55,991 nucleotides of DNA. It comes from Longimicrobiales bacterium. Its GTDB lineage: Bacteria > Gemmatimonadota > Gemmatimonadetes > Longimicrobiales > RSA9. Under the pieces are notes generated by a model, which saw nothing but the letters and a program-made list of their open reading frames with translations, did no database searches and was not told the origin of the DNA. How positions within the stretch are numbered: the stretch's first letter is position 1; each line of letters begins with the position of its first letter. Of this stretch, positions 37,191 through 45,384 are shown piece after piece. The DNA lies in the NCBI GenBank assembly GCA_035764935.1, contig DASTYK010000099.1, positions 1 to 55,991 on the forward strand, written 5' to 3'. Position numbers and translations under genes: made by a program.

Positions 37191-37670
37191 TCACCAGTCG
37201 CGATTCCGGCGGTCCCGCCGCTTCGGCTCCTGGCGCGGCTGCTCACGATTGATCGGGGTCGCCTTCTCGAACAGCGCGCGCAGCTCCTCGTCGTAGAGGC
37301 CCGCGAAGCGTCCTCGTGCAAGCAGCGCCTCGCGCTCCGGCTGCTCGGCTGTGCCCGCCGGCGCGAAGTGGATCGCGACCACCATGCCGAGTCCGTACGC
37401 ACCGGAGCCCCACGCGCCCTTTCCTGCCACCCACGCGACCCAGGGAGCGCCGTTCACCTCGAACGTGCGACGCTCCGCGGGATCACGGTCCAGTTCGCGC
37501 GGCGGCCGCGGCTCCACCCCGTTCCTGGGCGGCTGCGACTGCGGCGATGCCGGTACGGGCGTGCGGCCTTCGCGAGCGGGTCCGGAGCCACGGCCATGAC
37601 CGCGGTTGCGGTGCGAGCGGCCGTCACCGCCGCCGCTACCCCTGGGTGGACGGCCCGGCATAATCGACAT
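37191..37670 (-). CDS. Hypothetical protein with low-complexity N-terminus
   Basis: A 159-residue protein. The first 65 residues are Gly/Arg/Pro-rich and probably disordered. A conserved-looking core (RRTFEVNGAPWVAWVAGKG, then LGMVVAIHFAPAGTAEQP and GLYDEELRALFEKA) follows, with a very basic tail. I do not recognise the family. The start overlaps the end of queD by 35 bases, so a later start is possible. Its stop adjoins that of the convergent Rieske-like gene. Confidence 0.6.
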   Translation of the reverse strand: MSIMPGRPPRGSGGGDGRSHRNRGHGRGSGPAREGRTPVPASPQSQPPRNGVEPRPPRELDRDPAERRTFEVNGAPWVAWVAGKGAWGSGAYGLGMVVAIHFAPAGTAEQPEREALLARGRFAGLYDEELRALFEKATPINREQPRQEPKRRDRRNRDW

Positions 37671-38070
37671 ACAGACTCTCGTCCTCGCGCAGTCTCAGGC
37701 GAACCAGTTTTGCACCCTGCGGCAAACCTTGCTCGATGCGAGGCCACAGCCATGCCGCGATGTTCTCGCAGGTCGGGATCGCGCGACCCGGACCGAACGC
37801 GTCGACGGCGTGATTCAGGTGCTGGTGATCGAGGCGCGCAACGACCTCGCGCTGCAGCAGCGCATCCAGCTCGCCGAGGTCGACGGAAAAGCCGGTCTGC
37901 TCGTCGATCTCGCCTTGCACCCGTACCTCGAGCACGTAATTATGCCCGTGTCCATGCGGATTGCTGCACGCGCCGAAGCGCTTTCGATTCTCCGCCTCGC
38001 TCCACTCCGGACGGTGGTAGCGGTGCGCGGCAGAGAAGCGGACTGTGCGTGTGAGCAGTGCTGAGGGCAT
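37636..38070 (-). CDS. queD: 6-pyruvoyl-tetrahydropterin synthase/QueD family
   Basis: A 144-residue member of the PTPS/QueD family, which makes 6-carboxytetrahydropterin for queuosine or pyruvoyl-tetrahydropterin for pterins. Zinc ligands are H16 (SAAHRYHR) and H41/H43 in NPHGHGHNY, with the catalytic cysteine C35 just before. The C-terminal CENIAAWLWP carries the substrate glutamate region. No other queuosine gene is near, so QueD is the more general but unproven choice. It may be cotranscribed with the overlapping hypothetical gene. Confidence 0.88.
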   Translation of the reverse strand: MPSALLTRTVRFSAAHRYHRPEWSEAENRKRFGACSNPHGHGHNYVLEVRVQGEIDEQTGFSVDLGELDALLQREVVARLDHQHLNHAVDAFGPGRAIPTCENIAAWLWPRIEQGLPQGAKLVRLRLREDESLYVDYAGPSTQG

Positions 38071-38240
38071 GGGTCAAGCTACGCCGCTGCGCCCGATCTC
38101 GTCCAGCCTGCGGGGTGAGTGGGCGCGGGATTTGCGGCGCGGCGTGCGGACGTGTTCGCGCCGATCGCGCCGTGGCGCTCGGCGAAGTCAATTCCAACTG
38201 GTCTCGCCGCGCATTGCGTGTAGAACCTGGACTGGGCCTG

Positions 38241-38666
38241 TTGCAGCCGATTCGAGCCGAGCTGAGGTCGGAGCACGACCTGAGCAATAGATCGCCGACG
38301 ATCCTGATCGCCGAGGACCATCTCGACAGCCGCGATGCCATGCGTGCGCTGCTCGAGGCATTCGGCTTCCAGGTCATCGTCGCCGTGGACGGCCGCCAGG
38401 CGGTCGATGTCGCGCTCGCGCAGAATCCCGACCTGATCCTTATGGACATCATGATGCCGGAGCTGGACGGCTTCGAGGCGACGCGCCAGCTGCGCCAGCA
38501 TCATGCGACGGCGAGCATCCCGATCATCGCCGTCACCGCGATGGAGGGTGCGCAGCGGCTCGCGCTGCAGGCCGGCGCCAACGACTATGTCCGCAAGCCG
38601 ATCGATATCCGGGGCCTCATCGCAAAGGTACACGACTGGCTGCCGAATTCGGATCCGGAGAACTGA
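38241..38666 (+). CDS. Single-domain response regulator
   Basis: A CheY-like receiver domain with no output domain. TILIAEDHLDSRD supplies the acidic pocket, LILMDIMMPELDG the phosphorylated aspartate, IIAVTAMEG the switch threonine and DYVRKPID the conserved lysine. A histidine kinase partner is not in the window. The start is unclear: the frame is open from 38058, but the domain begins near 38290. I give TTG 38241 as a placeholder. Its stop TGA overlaps the apparent CTG start of the Yip1-like gene. Confidence 0.85.
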   Translation: MQPIRAELRSEHDLSNRSPTILIAEDHLDSRDAMRALLEAFGFQVIVAVDGRQAVDVALAQNPDLILMDIMMPELDGFEATRQLRQHHATASIPIIAVTAMEGAQRLALQAGANDYVRKPIDIRGLIAKVHDWLPNSDPEN

Positions 38667-39310
38667 ACAGCGCGCCACCTGAAGCGGGTGAGCCGACGTC
38701 CAGTGCGAGCTGGCCGCCGCCACCGGGCGCGTCCCTGCTCGACGCCGTCGCGCATGCGTGGAAGGAAAGTGTCTTCGCGCCGCGCCGGTTCTTTCCACAG
38801 CTCGGGCGCGAGCAGCAGCTTGCGCCCAGCCTCTGGTACTACATTGCGCTGGGCCTGATAGTCAGTGGTGTCGGGCTGTTCTGGCAGATGGTGTTCCCCG
38901 CCGCACAGCCGTCCTACCTGCTCGCCCGCATGAGCGGAGCGGCCGTGGAGCAGATGAACCCGCTGCAGGACTTCCTGCTCGCCCCGCTCGTCCTGGTTCT
39001 CTCGCTGTTCATCACGACGGGCGTCGTGCACGTGATGCTGTTGATCATGGGTGGCGCGAAGAACGGGTTTCCGACGACCGTTCGTGTCTTCTGCCACGCC
39101 TACAGCCCGCAGATCGCGGTGATCATCCCGTTCGTGGGTGGCGTGATCGGCGGGGTGTGGATGCTCGTGGTCGCGGTGGTCGGCGTGCGCGAGGCACACG
39201 GCACGACGAGCGCACGCGCCGCGATCGCCGTGCTGCTGCCGGCCTTTCTGCTCATCGTGTTCGGGATCCTGGCGGCCCTGCTGCTGATGGCGGGCTCGGT
39301 CGCTCTCTGA
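38663..39310 (+). CDS. Yip1-like multi-pass membrane protein
   Basis: About 215 residues with a Pro-rich N-terminus, then DAVAHAWKESVFAPRRFF and five hydrophobic segments, as in bacterial Yip1 family proteins of unknown role. The first in-frame ATG (38888) falls inside the first membrane helix, so it cannot be the true start. Upstream sequence is clearly coding back to CTG 38663, which overlaps the response regulator stop in a CTGA and follows CCGGAG. No ATG, GTG or TTG occurs between. A CTG start is my best reading. Confidence 0.75.
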   Translation: MNSAPPEAGEPTSSASWPPPPGASLLDAVAHAWKESVFAPRRFFPQLGREQQLAPSLWYYIALGLIVSGVGLFWQMVFPAAQPSYLLARMSGAAVEQMNPLQDFLLAPLVLVLSLFITTGVVHVMLLIMGGAKNGFPTTVRVFCHAYSPQIAVIIPFVGGVIGGVWMLVVAVVGVREAHGTTSARAAIAVLLPAFLLIVFGILAALLLMAGSVAL

Positions 39311-39316
39311 GGCCGG

Positions 39317-39898
39317 TCAGGCCGCCTCGTCTGCCGGCAGCGGCTGCAGCGCGCGCAGCACTTCCTCTCCGTAGAACATCCGGATGTACTTGGCCTGCAC
39401 GCTGGTGATGCGCCGCACCGCCCAGACCAGCTCGACGTAGTTCGGCTCGAGGGGCGGATGCAGCGGATGCATCGCCACTTCGATCGGCAGGTGGCTGCCC
39501 TTGCGGTTGTTGCAGGGGGAGCAGGCCGTCACGACGTTGTGCCAGGTGTTCGTCCCGCCGCGCGACATGGGCACGACGTGATCACGCGTCAGGAACTCCC
39601 GGTGCCGCAGGTCGGTGCGATGGCGCCCGCAGTACATGCAGCGGTAGCCGTCGCGAGCAAAGAGGAATGTGTTGGTGACCTGGCGGCGGAACTTCCTGGG
39701 AACGTGAACGAAGCGAACGAGGCGGATCACGGCGGGACAGGCGAGCTGTCGTTTCTCGGACCTGAACGTTCTACTCTCGTCCACCTCGAGGATTTCGGCC
39801 TTGCGGTCGATGACGAGGCGAAGTGCCCTGCGGATCGGCAGGATCGTCAGAGGCTCGAACGATGCGTTCAGCGCCAAACACCCCATGGCCAAGCGCAT
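39317..39898 (-). CDS. HNH endonuclease
   Basis: A 193-residue HNH nuclease. The zinc knuckle is CMYCGRH and CSPCNN, enclosing the active site TRDHVVPMSRGGTNTWHNVV. The N-terminal half (LALNASFEPLTILPIRRALRL) is typical of the stand-alone RecB-unrelated HNH proteins found in many aerobic bacteria, of unknown biological role. It converges on the Yip1-like gene six bases away and follows priA on the same strand by 168 bases. Confidence 0.88.
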   Translation of the reverse strand: MRLAMGCLALNASFEPLTILPIRRALRLVIDRKAEILEVDESRTFRSEKRQLACPAVIRLVRFVHVPRKFRRQVTNTFLFARDGYRCMYCGRHRTDLRHREFLTRDHVVPMSRGGTNTWHNVVTACSPCNNRKGSHLPIEVAMHPLHPPLEPNYVELVWAVRRITSVQAKYIRMFYGEEVLRALQPLPADEAA

Positions 39899-40066
39899 TC
39901 CTCCTTCACTCGGGTGCGCCCTTCAATACAACGGCCGGGCCCGATGGTTCACACGACCGGCGTGGCGGCGTGCGGGACGCGCTGGCAGGGAGAGCGGATG
40001 CGGCCGGCGCGCGGCCCATCCAACAGTAGCACCGGCCGGTGCCGGAGATCAATACAGGGGTGCGAG

Positions 40067-42430
40067 TTACAGGAGCGATACCGGATCGCGGTCGAGGATC
40101 AGGCGCAGCTCCGCTCGACCGGGCCGGAGGGGGTAGCGCTGCAGCAGCCGGCCGGCCGCACCGATCGCGCGCGCTGCGCTCGAGCGCACCACGAGGTGCC
40201 AGCGCCAGCGGCCGCGCACCCGGTCGATGGCGCAGGGCGCAGGCCCGATCAGCTCGACCGGGGCCTGCGGCGGCAGTGCGGACTGCAGCCAGCTCGCGCA
40301 GTGCTGCGCCGTATCGGTGACGGCGCGCTCGTCCGTGCCGCTCAGCACCACGTTGAGCAGCCGGGCGAGCGGTGGATAGGGTGGGCTGCGCCGCTCGGCC
40401 AGCTCGTGCTGCGCGAAACCCTCGAAGTCGTGCGTGACCGCGCACTCGATCGCGTAGTGGTGCGGCAGCGACGTCTGCACGATGACGTCCCCGCCCTTCG
40501 GCCCCCGGCCGGCCCGGCCGGCGACCTGTGTCAGCAGCTGGAACGTCCGTTCGCTCGCCCTGAAATCCGGCAGGTTCATCGCGATATCCGCATTGACGAC
40601 GCCGACGAGCGTGACGCCCGGGAAATCGAGTCCCTTGGCAATCATCTGGGTGCCGAGCAGGATATCGATCTCGCCACGTTCCACGCGCTCCAGGATCTCG
40701 TGGTGCGCCCATTTCGCAGAGGTCGTGTCGACGTCCATGCGCGCGATGCGCGCGTGCGGGAAGCGCTCCGCGACCTCCCGTTCGACCTGCTCCGTGCCCA
40801 CGCCGCGATACGACAGGTCCGCACTGCCGCAGCGGTCGCAGCGTTCCGGCGGCGCTTCCTCGTGAAAGCAATAGTGGCAGACGAGACGCCGTCGGGCGCG
40901 ATGGTACGTGAGCGTCACGTTGCACTGCGGGCAGTGCCATACCGCGCCGCACGAGCGACACTGCACGAAGGTGGAGTAGCCGCGCCGGTTGAGCAGCAGG
41001 ATCGTCTGCTCGTCGCGCGCGAGTCGCTGGCGGATCGCATCGACCAGCACGGGTGAAAGGCTGCCATCCTGCCGGGGCGCGCTGCTCACGTGCGGGCTGC
41101 TCGTGCGTGCAGCCACCCCACGGCCGTGCGACTGCGCGTCCTCGATGCGCCTGCGCAGGTCGACGACCTGCACCGGTGGAAGCGGCCGCCCCTCGACACG
41201 ATCGGGCAGCCGCAGCAGCTCGTACTTGCCGCGCCCGACGTTGTGCCAGCTCTCCAGCGACGGCGTCGCACTGCCCAGCACACAGACCGCGCCCGCGAGC
41301 CGCGCGCGCACGACGGCAAGCTCGCGCGCATGGTAACGCGGCGCTTCCGACTGCTTGTAGCTCGCCTCGTGCTCCTCGTCCACGATGATCGCGCCGAGGT
41401 TGGCCACCGGGGCGAAGATCGCGGAACGCGCGCCGATCGCGACCCGCCGCTCCCCGTTGCGCAGCGCACGCCACGCGTCGTAGCGCTCGCCGTCGGAGAG
41501 CGCCGAGTGCAGGACGGCGACGACGTCGCCGAACTCGGCGCGGAAGCGCGCGACCGTCTGGGGCGTGAGCGCGATCTCGGGCACGAGCACGATCGCGCCG
41601 CGCTCCTGGCGCAGCACTTCCTTGAGCAGCTCGATGTAGACGAGCGTCTTGCCGGAGCCGGTCACGCCCAGCAGCAGGTGCGGCAGGGGTGCCGTCGATG
41701 CGGCCAGGAGCTGTGCGACGCTGTCGCCGCCGGGTTCCGTGTCCTGGGCTGCGCCGCCGAGCGGTGCTGCGGCCGCGTGCGTCGCGGCGACCAGTCGCGC
41801 GATCGCTTCCGCCTGCGCCGCCGTTGGCGTGTGCGTCGATGGCGGCTGCGGCGGCATGGACGCAAAGGGATCACGCACGAGCGGCTCGTCGTGCACCGTG
41901 ACGAGCTGCTTCTCCACGAGTCCGTTGAGCACGGCCGACGAGAAGCCCAGCTCGTCCGCGAGGTGCGCGGCATCGAGGGACCCGCCACTCGCCTCGAGCA
42001 CTTCGTAGCACTCGCGCTGGCGACGCGCGCGACCGAACGTCTCGTCACGCTGCTGCAGGCTGGGCAGCTCGCGCGCGATGCGGACGACGCGCCGGGTGCG
42101 CACGGGCTCCTTCGTGCGCGCGGTCTCGGTGAGCAGCGTGGGCACGGCGGTCCGCAGCATGATGCCCAGCGACGCGAAGTAGTAGTCGGCGGCCCAGCGG
42201 CAGAGGGCGAGCAGCTCGGGCGTGACGCTCGGTGCTTGCTCCAGTACGCGCTCGATCGTGCGGATCCTGTCCGGCGCACGGCGCCCCGGCCGCGCGGGGC
42301 CCACGACCCAGCCGATCAGCCTGCGTCCGCCGAACTGCACGCGCACACGCGTGCCGGGCGCGACCTCCTCCTCCGCACGGTAGGTGAAGGTGCGCGCCGG
42401 CGGCACCGGCAGCGCGACTTCTACGAGCAT
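40067..42430 (-). CDS. priA: Primosomal replication protein N' (PriA helicase)
   Basis: A 787-residue replication-restart helicase. The N-terminal 3'-DNA-binding domain opens VEVALPVPPARTFTYRAEEE. The helicase core has Walker A GVTGSGKT and the DEEH box IIVDEEHEASYK. Between the lobes lies the zinc cluster CRSCGAVWHCPQCN, then CHYCF and CDRCG. Motifs GTQMIAKGLDFP and QVAGRAGRGPKGGDVIVQT follow. Length is normal. The stop of the GvpL/F-like gene lies one base upstream of the ATG, so these genes are cotranscribed. Confidence 0.96.
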   Translation of the reverse strand: MLVEVALPVPPARTFTYRAEEEVAPGTRVRVQFGGRRLIGWVVGPARPGRRAPDRIRTIERVLEQAPSVTPELLALCRWAADYYFASLGIMLRTAVPTLLTETARTKEPVRTRRVVRIARELPSLQQRDETFGRARRQRECYEVLEASGGSLDAAHLADELGFSSAVLNGLVEKQLVTVHDEPLVRDPFASMPPQPPSTHTPTAAQAEAIARLVAATHAAAAPLGGAAQDTEPGGDSVAQLLAASTAPLPHLLLGVTGSGKTLVYIELLKEVLRQERGAIVLVPEIALTPQTVARFRAEFGDVVAVLHSALSDGERYDAWRALRNGERRVAIGARSAIFAPVANLGAIIVDEEHEASYKQSEAPRYHARELAVVRARLAGAVCVLGSATPSLESWHNVGRGKYELLRLPDRVEGRPLPPVQVVDLRRRIEDAQSHGRGVAARTSSPHVSSAPRQDGSLSPVLVDAIRQRLARDEQTILLLNRRGYSTFVQCRSCGAVWHCPQCNVTLTYHRARRRLVCHYCFHEEAPPERCDRCGSADLSYRGVGTEQVEREVAERFPHARIARMDVDTTSAKWAHHEILERVERGEIDILLGTQMIAKGLDFPGVTLVGVVNADIAMNLPDFRASERTFQLLTQVAGRAGRGPKGGDVIVQTSLPHHYAIECAVTHDFEGFAQHELAERRSPPYPPLARLLNVVLSGTDERAVTDTAQHCASWLQSALPPQAPVELIGPAPCAIDRVRGRWRWHLVVRSSAARAIGAAGRLLQRYPLRPGRAELRLILDRDPVSLL

Positions 42431-42431
42431 G

Positions 42432-43121
42432 TCAGGGGCTGATGTGGACGAAATCGTATGCCGGCCACGGACCGGTCACGTCGAAGCTCAGCTCGGGGTG
42501 CGCGACGCCCAGGTCGTCGGCATGCTCGACGAACTCGATCCAGCCGGTGCGCTCGACCAGGAACGCCGCGCTCACCAGCCGCCGGCCTTCGGAGGGAAAT
42601 GGCACAGCCGCGCGCGCACGGCGGCGCATCTCGGAGTAGATCTGCATCGCGGCGTCGGCAAGCTCCGGCGCGGCCTCGGCCGCTGCAGGCGAGCTGATGT
42701 GCACGCGCAGCTCCCAGTAGCCGTCGAGGAAGGAGAGGCCCTCGTCGATCGCGACGTACTGGTCCTGCATCATGTGGATGAGCTGGCGACGGCCGCGGAA
42801 CACGATGCCGTAGGGCGCGGGCAGCACGCTGCCACGGTGCATCGCGGCCTCGAGCACGCGCTGGTGCGCGAGGAGGTGCTCGTCATCGAAGGGCGGCAGG
42901 TCGTACGTCGCCGGTGCGACGAGCGCCTCCAGGTCGCGGTAGCGCACGCGCTGCACGTCGCCGTCCGTGCTGCTGATGCGGCCGCCACGCCAGCTGCGCG
43001 CGCGGGCGATGCCGTAGAAGTACAGTGCCTGGTGCGCACGTGCCCCCTGCGGTTCGCCTGCGGCGTCCAGCGTCGTGTGCGCGTCCACGGGACCGCCCTC
43101 GTGCGCGTGCGGATCGTTCAT
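42432..43121 (-). CDS. Orphan GvpL/GvpF family protein
   Basis: A 229-residue protein of the GvpL/GvpF family, known as accessory proteins for gas vesicle assembly. Features are LYFYGIARARSWRGGRISS, LEALVAPATYDLPPFDDEHL, the histidine segment LAHQRVLEAAMHRGSVLPAP and a C-terminal GPWPAYDFVHI. No GvpA shell gene or other gvp gene lies in the window. It is sandwiched between an M24 peptidase (TGATG overlap) and priA (one-base gap). I chose ATG 43121; GTG 43124 is also in frame. Confidence 0.85.
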   Translation of the reverse strand: MNDPHAHEGGPVDAHTTLDAAGEPQGARAHQALYFYGIARARSWRGGRISSTDGDVQRVRYRDLEALVAPATYDLPPFDDEHLLAHQRVLEAAMHRGSVLPAPYGIVFRGRRQLIHMMQDQYVAIDEGLSFLDGYWELRVHISSPAAAEAAPELADAAMQIYSEMRRRARAAVPFPSEGRRLVSAAFLVERTGWIEFVEHADDLGVAHPELSFDVTGPWPAYDFVHISP

Positions 43122-44308
43122 CACAGCAGTGCGAGCATCTCCGACTGGGGGCCCGGCGTGGTCACGATCGGACCGCTCTCGTCGATGTACATGTTGATCT
43201 CGCTGCGGACGCCGATCTCGCCCGGGATGTAGATTCCCGGCTCGATCGAGAACCCGACACCGCGCACCAGCCGGCGGGTCTCGTGCGTCTCGAAGTTGTC
43301 GATGTTCGGGCCCATGCCGTGCGTGGAGCGGTCGATCGAGTGGCCCGTGCGATGGATGAAGTAATCACCGAAGCCGCGCTCGCGAATGACGCTGCGCGCC
43401 GCGTCGTCCAGCTCATAGCCCTGCACATCCCTGCCGGCCTCGAACGCATCCTGGACGTACTTCACTGCGGCCTCGCGCGCGTCGCGCACCGCCTCGAAGA
43501 CCTCGCGCGCCCGTGCGGGCACGCTGCGGCCGAGGCAGGCCATCCAGGTCTGGTCCGCGTAGACCATGTCGTCGGACTCCTTGGACCAGAGGTCGAGGAG
43601 CACGACGTCGCCTTCCTTGAACTCGGCGCCGCGGCCCTCCAGCTCGTAGTGGGGGTTCGCGGCGTTCACGCCGTTGGCCGTGATCGTGTCCGCCCCGACG
43701 CCCGCGCCTCGCTCGGCCAGGTCGGCGAGGACCCATTCGCGGAGGTCGCGCTCGGTGGGACGCAGCCCTTCACGCAACGTACGGGCGAGCCGCTCGAAGT
43801 TGGAGTGCGCGACCTGCGCCAGTACCGCACTCGCCCGCTTGTGGGAGGCGAGCTGCGCGTCCGTCCAGCTCGACGCGAACTGGGAGACGAGGTCACCCGA
43901 CGTCACGACCTCGACGCCGGTGCCGCGGATCAGCTCGACGATGCCGGCGGGCACGAGGTCCATCGCGGGGACCGCACCGTTCGCGGAGATCTCCATGCCG
44001 ACGCGCTTCGCGTCGCCGATCAGCCATGGCAGCGCCGCGTGCAATTCCCGCCAGCTGCTGTACTGCTGCTTTTCCCAGGCCCAGTGTGCGAACGGGTGCT
44101 GTTCGATGCGGTGTGTCAGCGCGCGGGGGGCACCCTCGGGCGGAATCAGCACGAAGTAGCGCCTCGTCAGGTCACCCAGGCCGAGCACGCCCATCGCCGC
44201 CGAGTTGCGCGCATGCAGATCGAAGAGCAGCCACCCGCCGAGACCGGCGTCGCGCAGGGCGGCCTGGATCTCCGGAAGATGGCTGCGGAGGTGGCTGAAG
44301 TCTGACAC
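43121..44308 (-). CDS. M24 family metallopeptidase, Xaa-Pro aminopeptidase-like
   Basis: A 395-residue two-domain protein: a creatinase-like N-terminal domain and a pita-bread catalytic domain. Metal ligands are recognisable in LLDLWSK and YADQTWM (Asp), FIHRTGHSIDR (His), SIEPGIYI (Glu) and VRSEINMY (Glu). The family includes proline aminopeptidases and creatinases; the exact substrate is open. Its stop overlaps the GvpL/F start. Confidence 0.92.
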   Translation of the reverse strand: MSDFSHLRSHLPEIQAALRDAGLGGWLLFDLHARNSAAMGVLGLGDLTRRYFVLIPPEGAPRALTHRIEQHPFAHWAWEKQQYSSWRELHAALPWLIGDAKRVGMEISANGAVPAMDLVPAGIVELIRGTGVEVVTSGDLVSQFASSWTDAQLASHKRASAVLAQVAHSNFERLARTLREGLRPTERDLREWVLADLAERGAGVGADTITANGVNAANPHYELEGRGAEFKEGDVVLLDLWSKESDDMVYADQTWMACLGRSVPARAREVFEAVRDAREAAVKYVQDAFEAGRDVQGYELDDAARSVIRERGFGDYFIHRTGHSIDRSTHGMGPNIDNFETHETRRLVRGVGFSIEPGIYIPGEIGVRSEINMYIDESGPIVTTPGPQSEMLALL

Positions 44309-44412
44309 GTGCGGTCGCTCCCTCTGTCTGTCCTGCAGGTTCCGCTCAGCCGCTCTCAGTGCAGCTATCGATCCAGCAATCTAGCATGGCCGCCGCTGCA
44401 CGCATCACCGGC

Positions 44413-45384
44413 TCACAGCGGCGGCAGTCCGGCCAGGGCCCGAATGGTCTGTACGACGGCCGTGCCGGTGCGGGCGGGATCGTAGCCTCCCTCCAGCACG
44501 CACATCGTCCGGGCGCGTGCGGATGAGGCCGCCTCGCAGATCATCGTGACCAGGGCGTGGACGTCGCCCGGCTCGAGCAGCAGGCCGCCCAGCGGATCGC
44601 GAGCCATGCAATCGTACCCCGCGGACACCAGGACCATCTCGGGCGTGAACTCGTCGAGGACGGCGGACAGCGCATCCTCCATCGCGCGGAGGTACGTCGG
44701 GCCATCCGTGCCCGCGGCGAGCGGGACGTTGCGCGTCGTGTTCCTGCCCGCGCCGGCGCCGCGCTCCTGTGCCGAGCCGGTTCCCGGGTACCAGGGCGAC
44801 TGGTGCAGCGAAAGGAAATAGACGGACGGATCCTCGTAGAAGACGTCCTGCGTGCCGTTGCCGTGATGTACGTCGAAGTCGACGATCAGCACGCGACCCG
44901 CGCCGCGGTGCTGCACCGCCCGCGCGGCCGCGGCCACGTTGTTGAACAGGCAGAAGCCCATCGCGCGATCCGGCATCGCGTGGTGGCCGGGCGGCCGCGC
45001 GAGCGCGAAGGAGGCATCGGCGTCGCCGTCGTACAGCATGCGTGCCGCCTCCCATGCGCAGCCGGCAGCGGCCAGCGCTGCATCCCAGCTTGCAGCAGAA
45101 ACGACCGTGTCGGGATCCAGGCGCTGCAGCTCACCGGTGTGGGCGGCCTGCGCGGCGCACGCGCGGATGGTGTCCACGTGCCGGGGCGTGTGCACGCGCA
45201 GCAGCATGTCCAGCTCGATGGGCTGCGGCTCGACGTGCACCATGTGCTCGAGCAGCGCGGGTGTGTCCTGCTCGAGCGCGCGCACGATCGCCGGCAGGCG
45301 GCCCTGGTGCTCACTGTGACCCCAGCCGGTGTCGTGCCGGCCGCACGCCGGGTGCATGACGAGCCCGACGCGGCGGATGCTCAA
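44413..45384 (-). CDS. Histone deacetylase family (class II-like) amidohydrolase
   Basis: A 323-residue enzyme of the arginase/deacetylase fold, like bacterial acetylpolyamine or acetoin-utilisation-type deacetylases. The catalytic pair is in RPPGHHAMPD; zinc ligands are in VDFDVHHGNGTQ and SAGYD; the tail GGYDP is conserved. It removes acyl groups from amines or lysines; the substrate is unknown. TTG 45384 overlaps the amidohydrolase stop (TTGA) and fits the family start IRRVGLVMHPACGRHDTG. The open frame beyond is a shadow of the amidohydrolase. Confidence 0.9.
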   Translation of the reverse strand: MSIRRVGLVMHPACGRHDTGWGHSEHQGRLPAIVRALEQDTPALLEHMVHVEPQPIELDMLLRVHTPRHVDTIRACAAQAAHTGELQRLDPDTVVSAASWDAALAAAGCAWEAARMLYDGDADASFALARPPGHHAMPDRAMGFCLFNNVAAAARAVQHRGAGRVLIVDFDVHHGNGTQDVFYEDPSVYFLSLHQSPWYPGTGSAQERGAGAGRNTTRNVPLAAGTDGPTYLRAMEDALSAVLDEFTPEMVLVSAGYDCMARDPLGGLLLEPGDVHALVTMICEAASSARARTMCVLEGGYDPARTGTAVVQTIRALAGLPPL

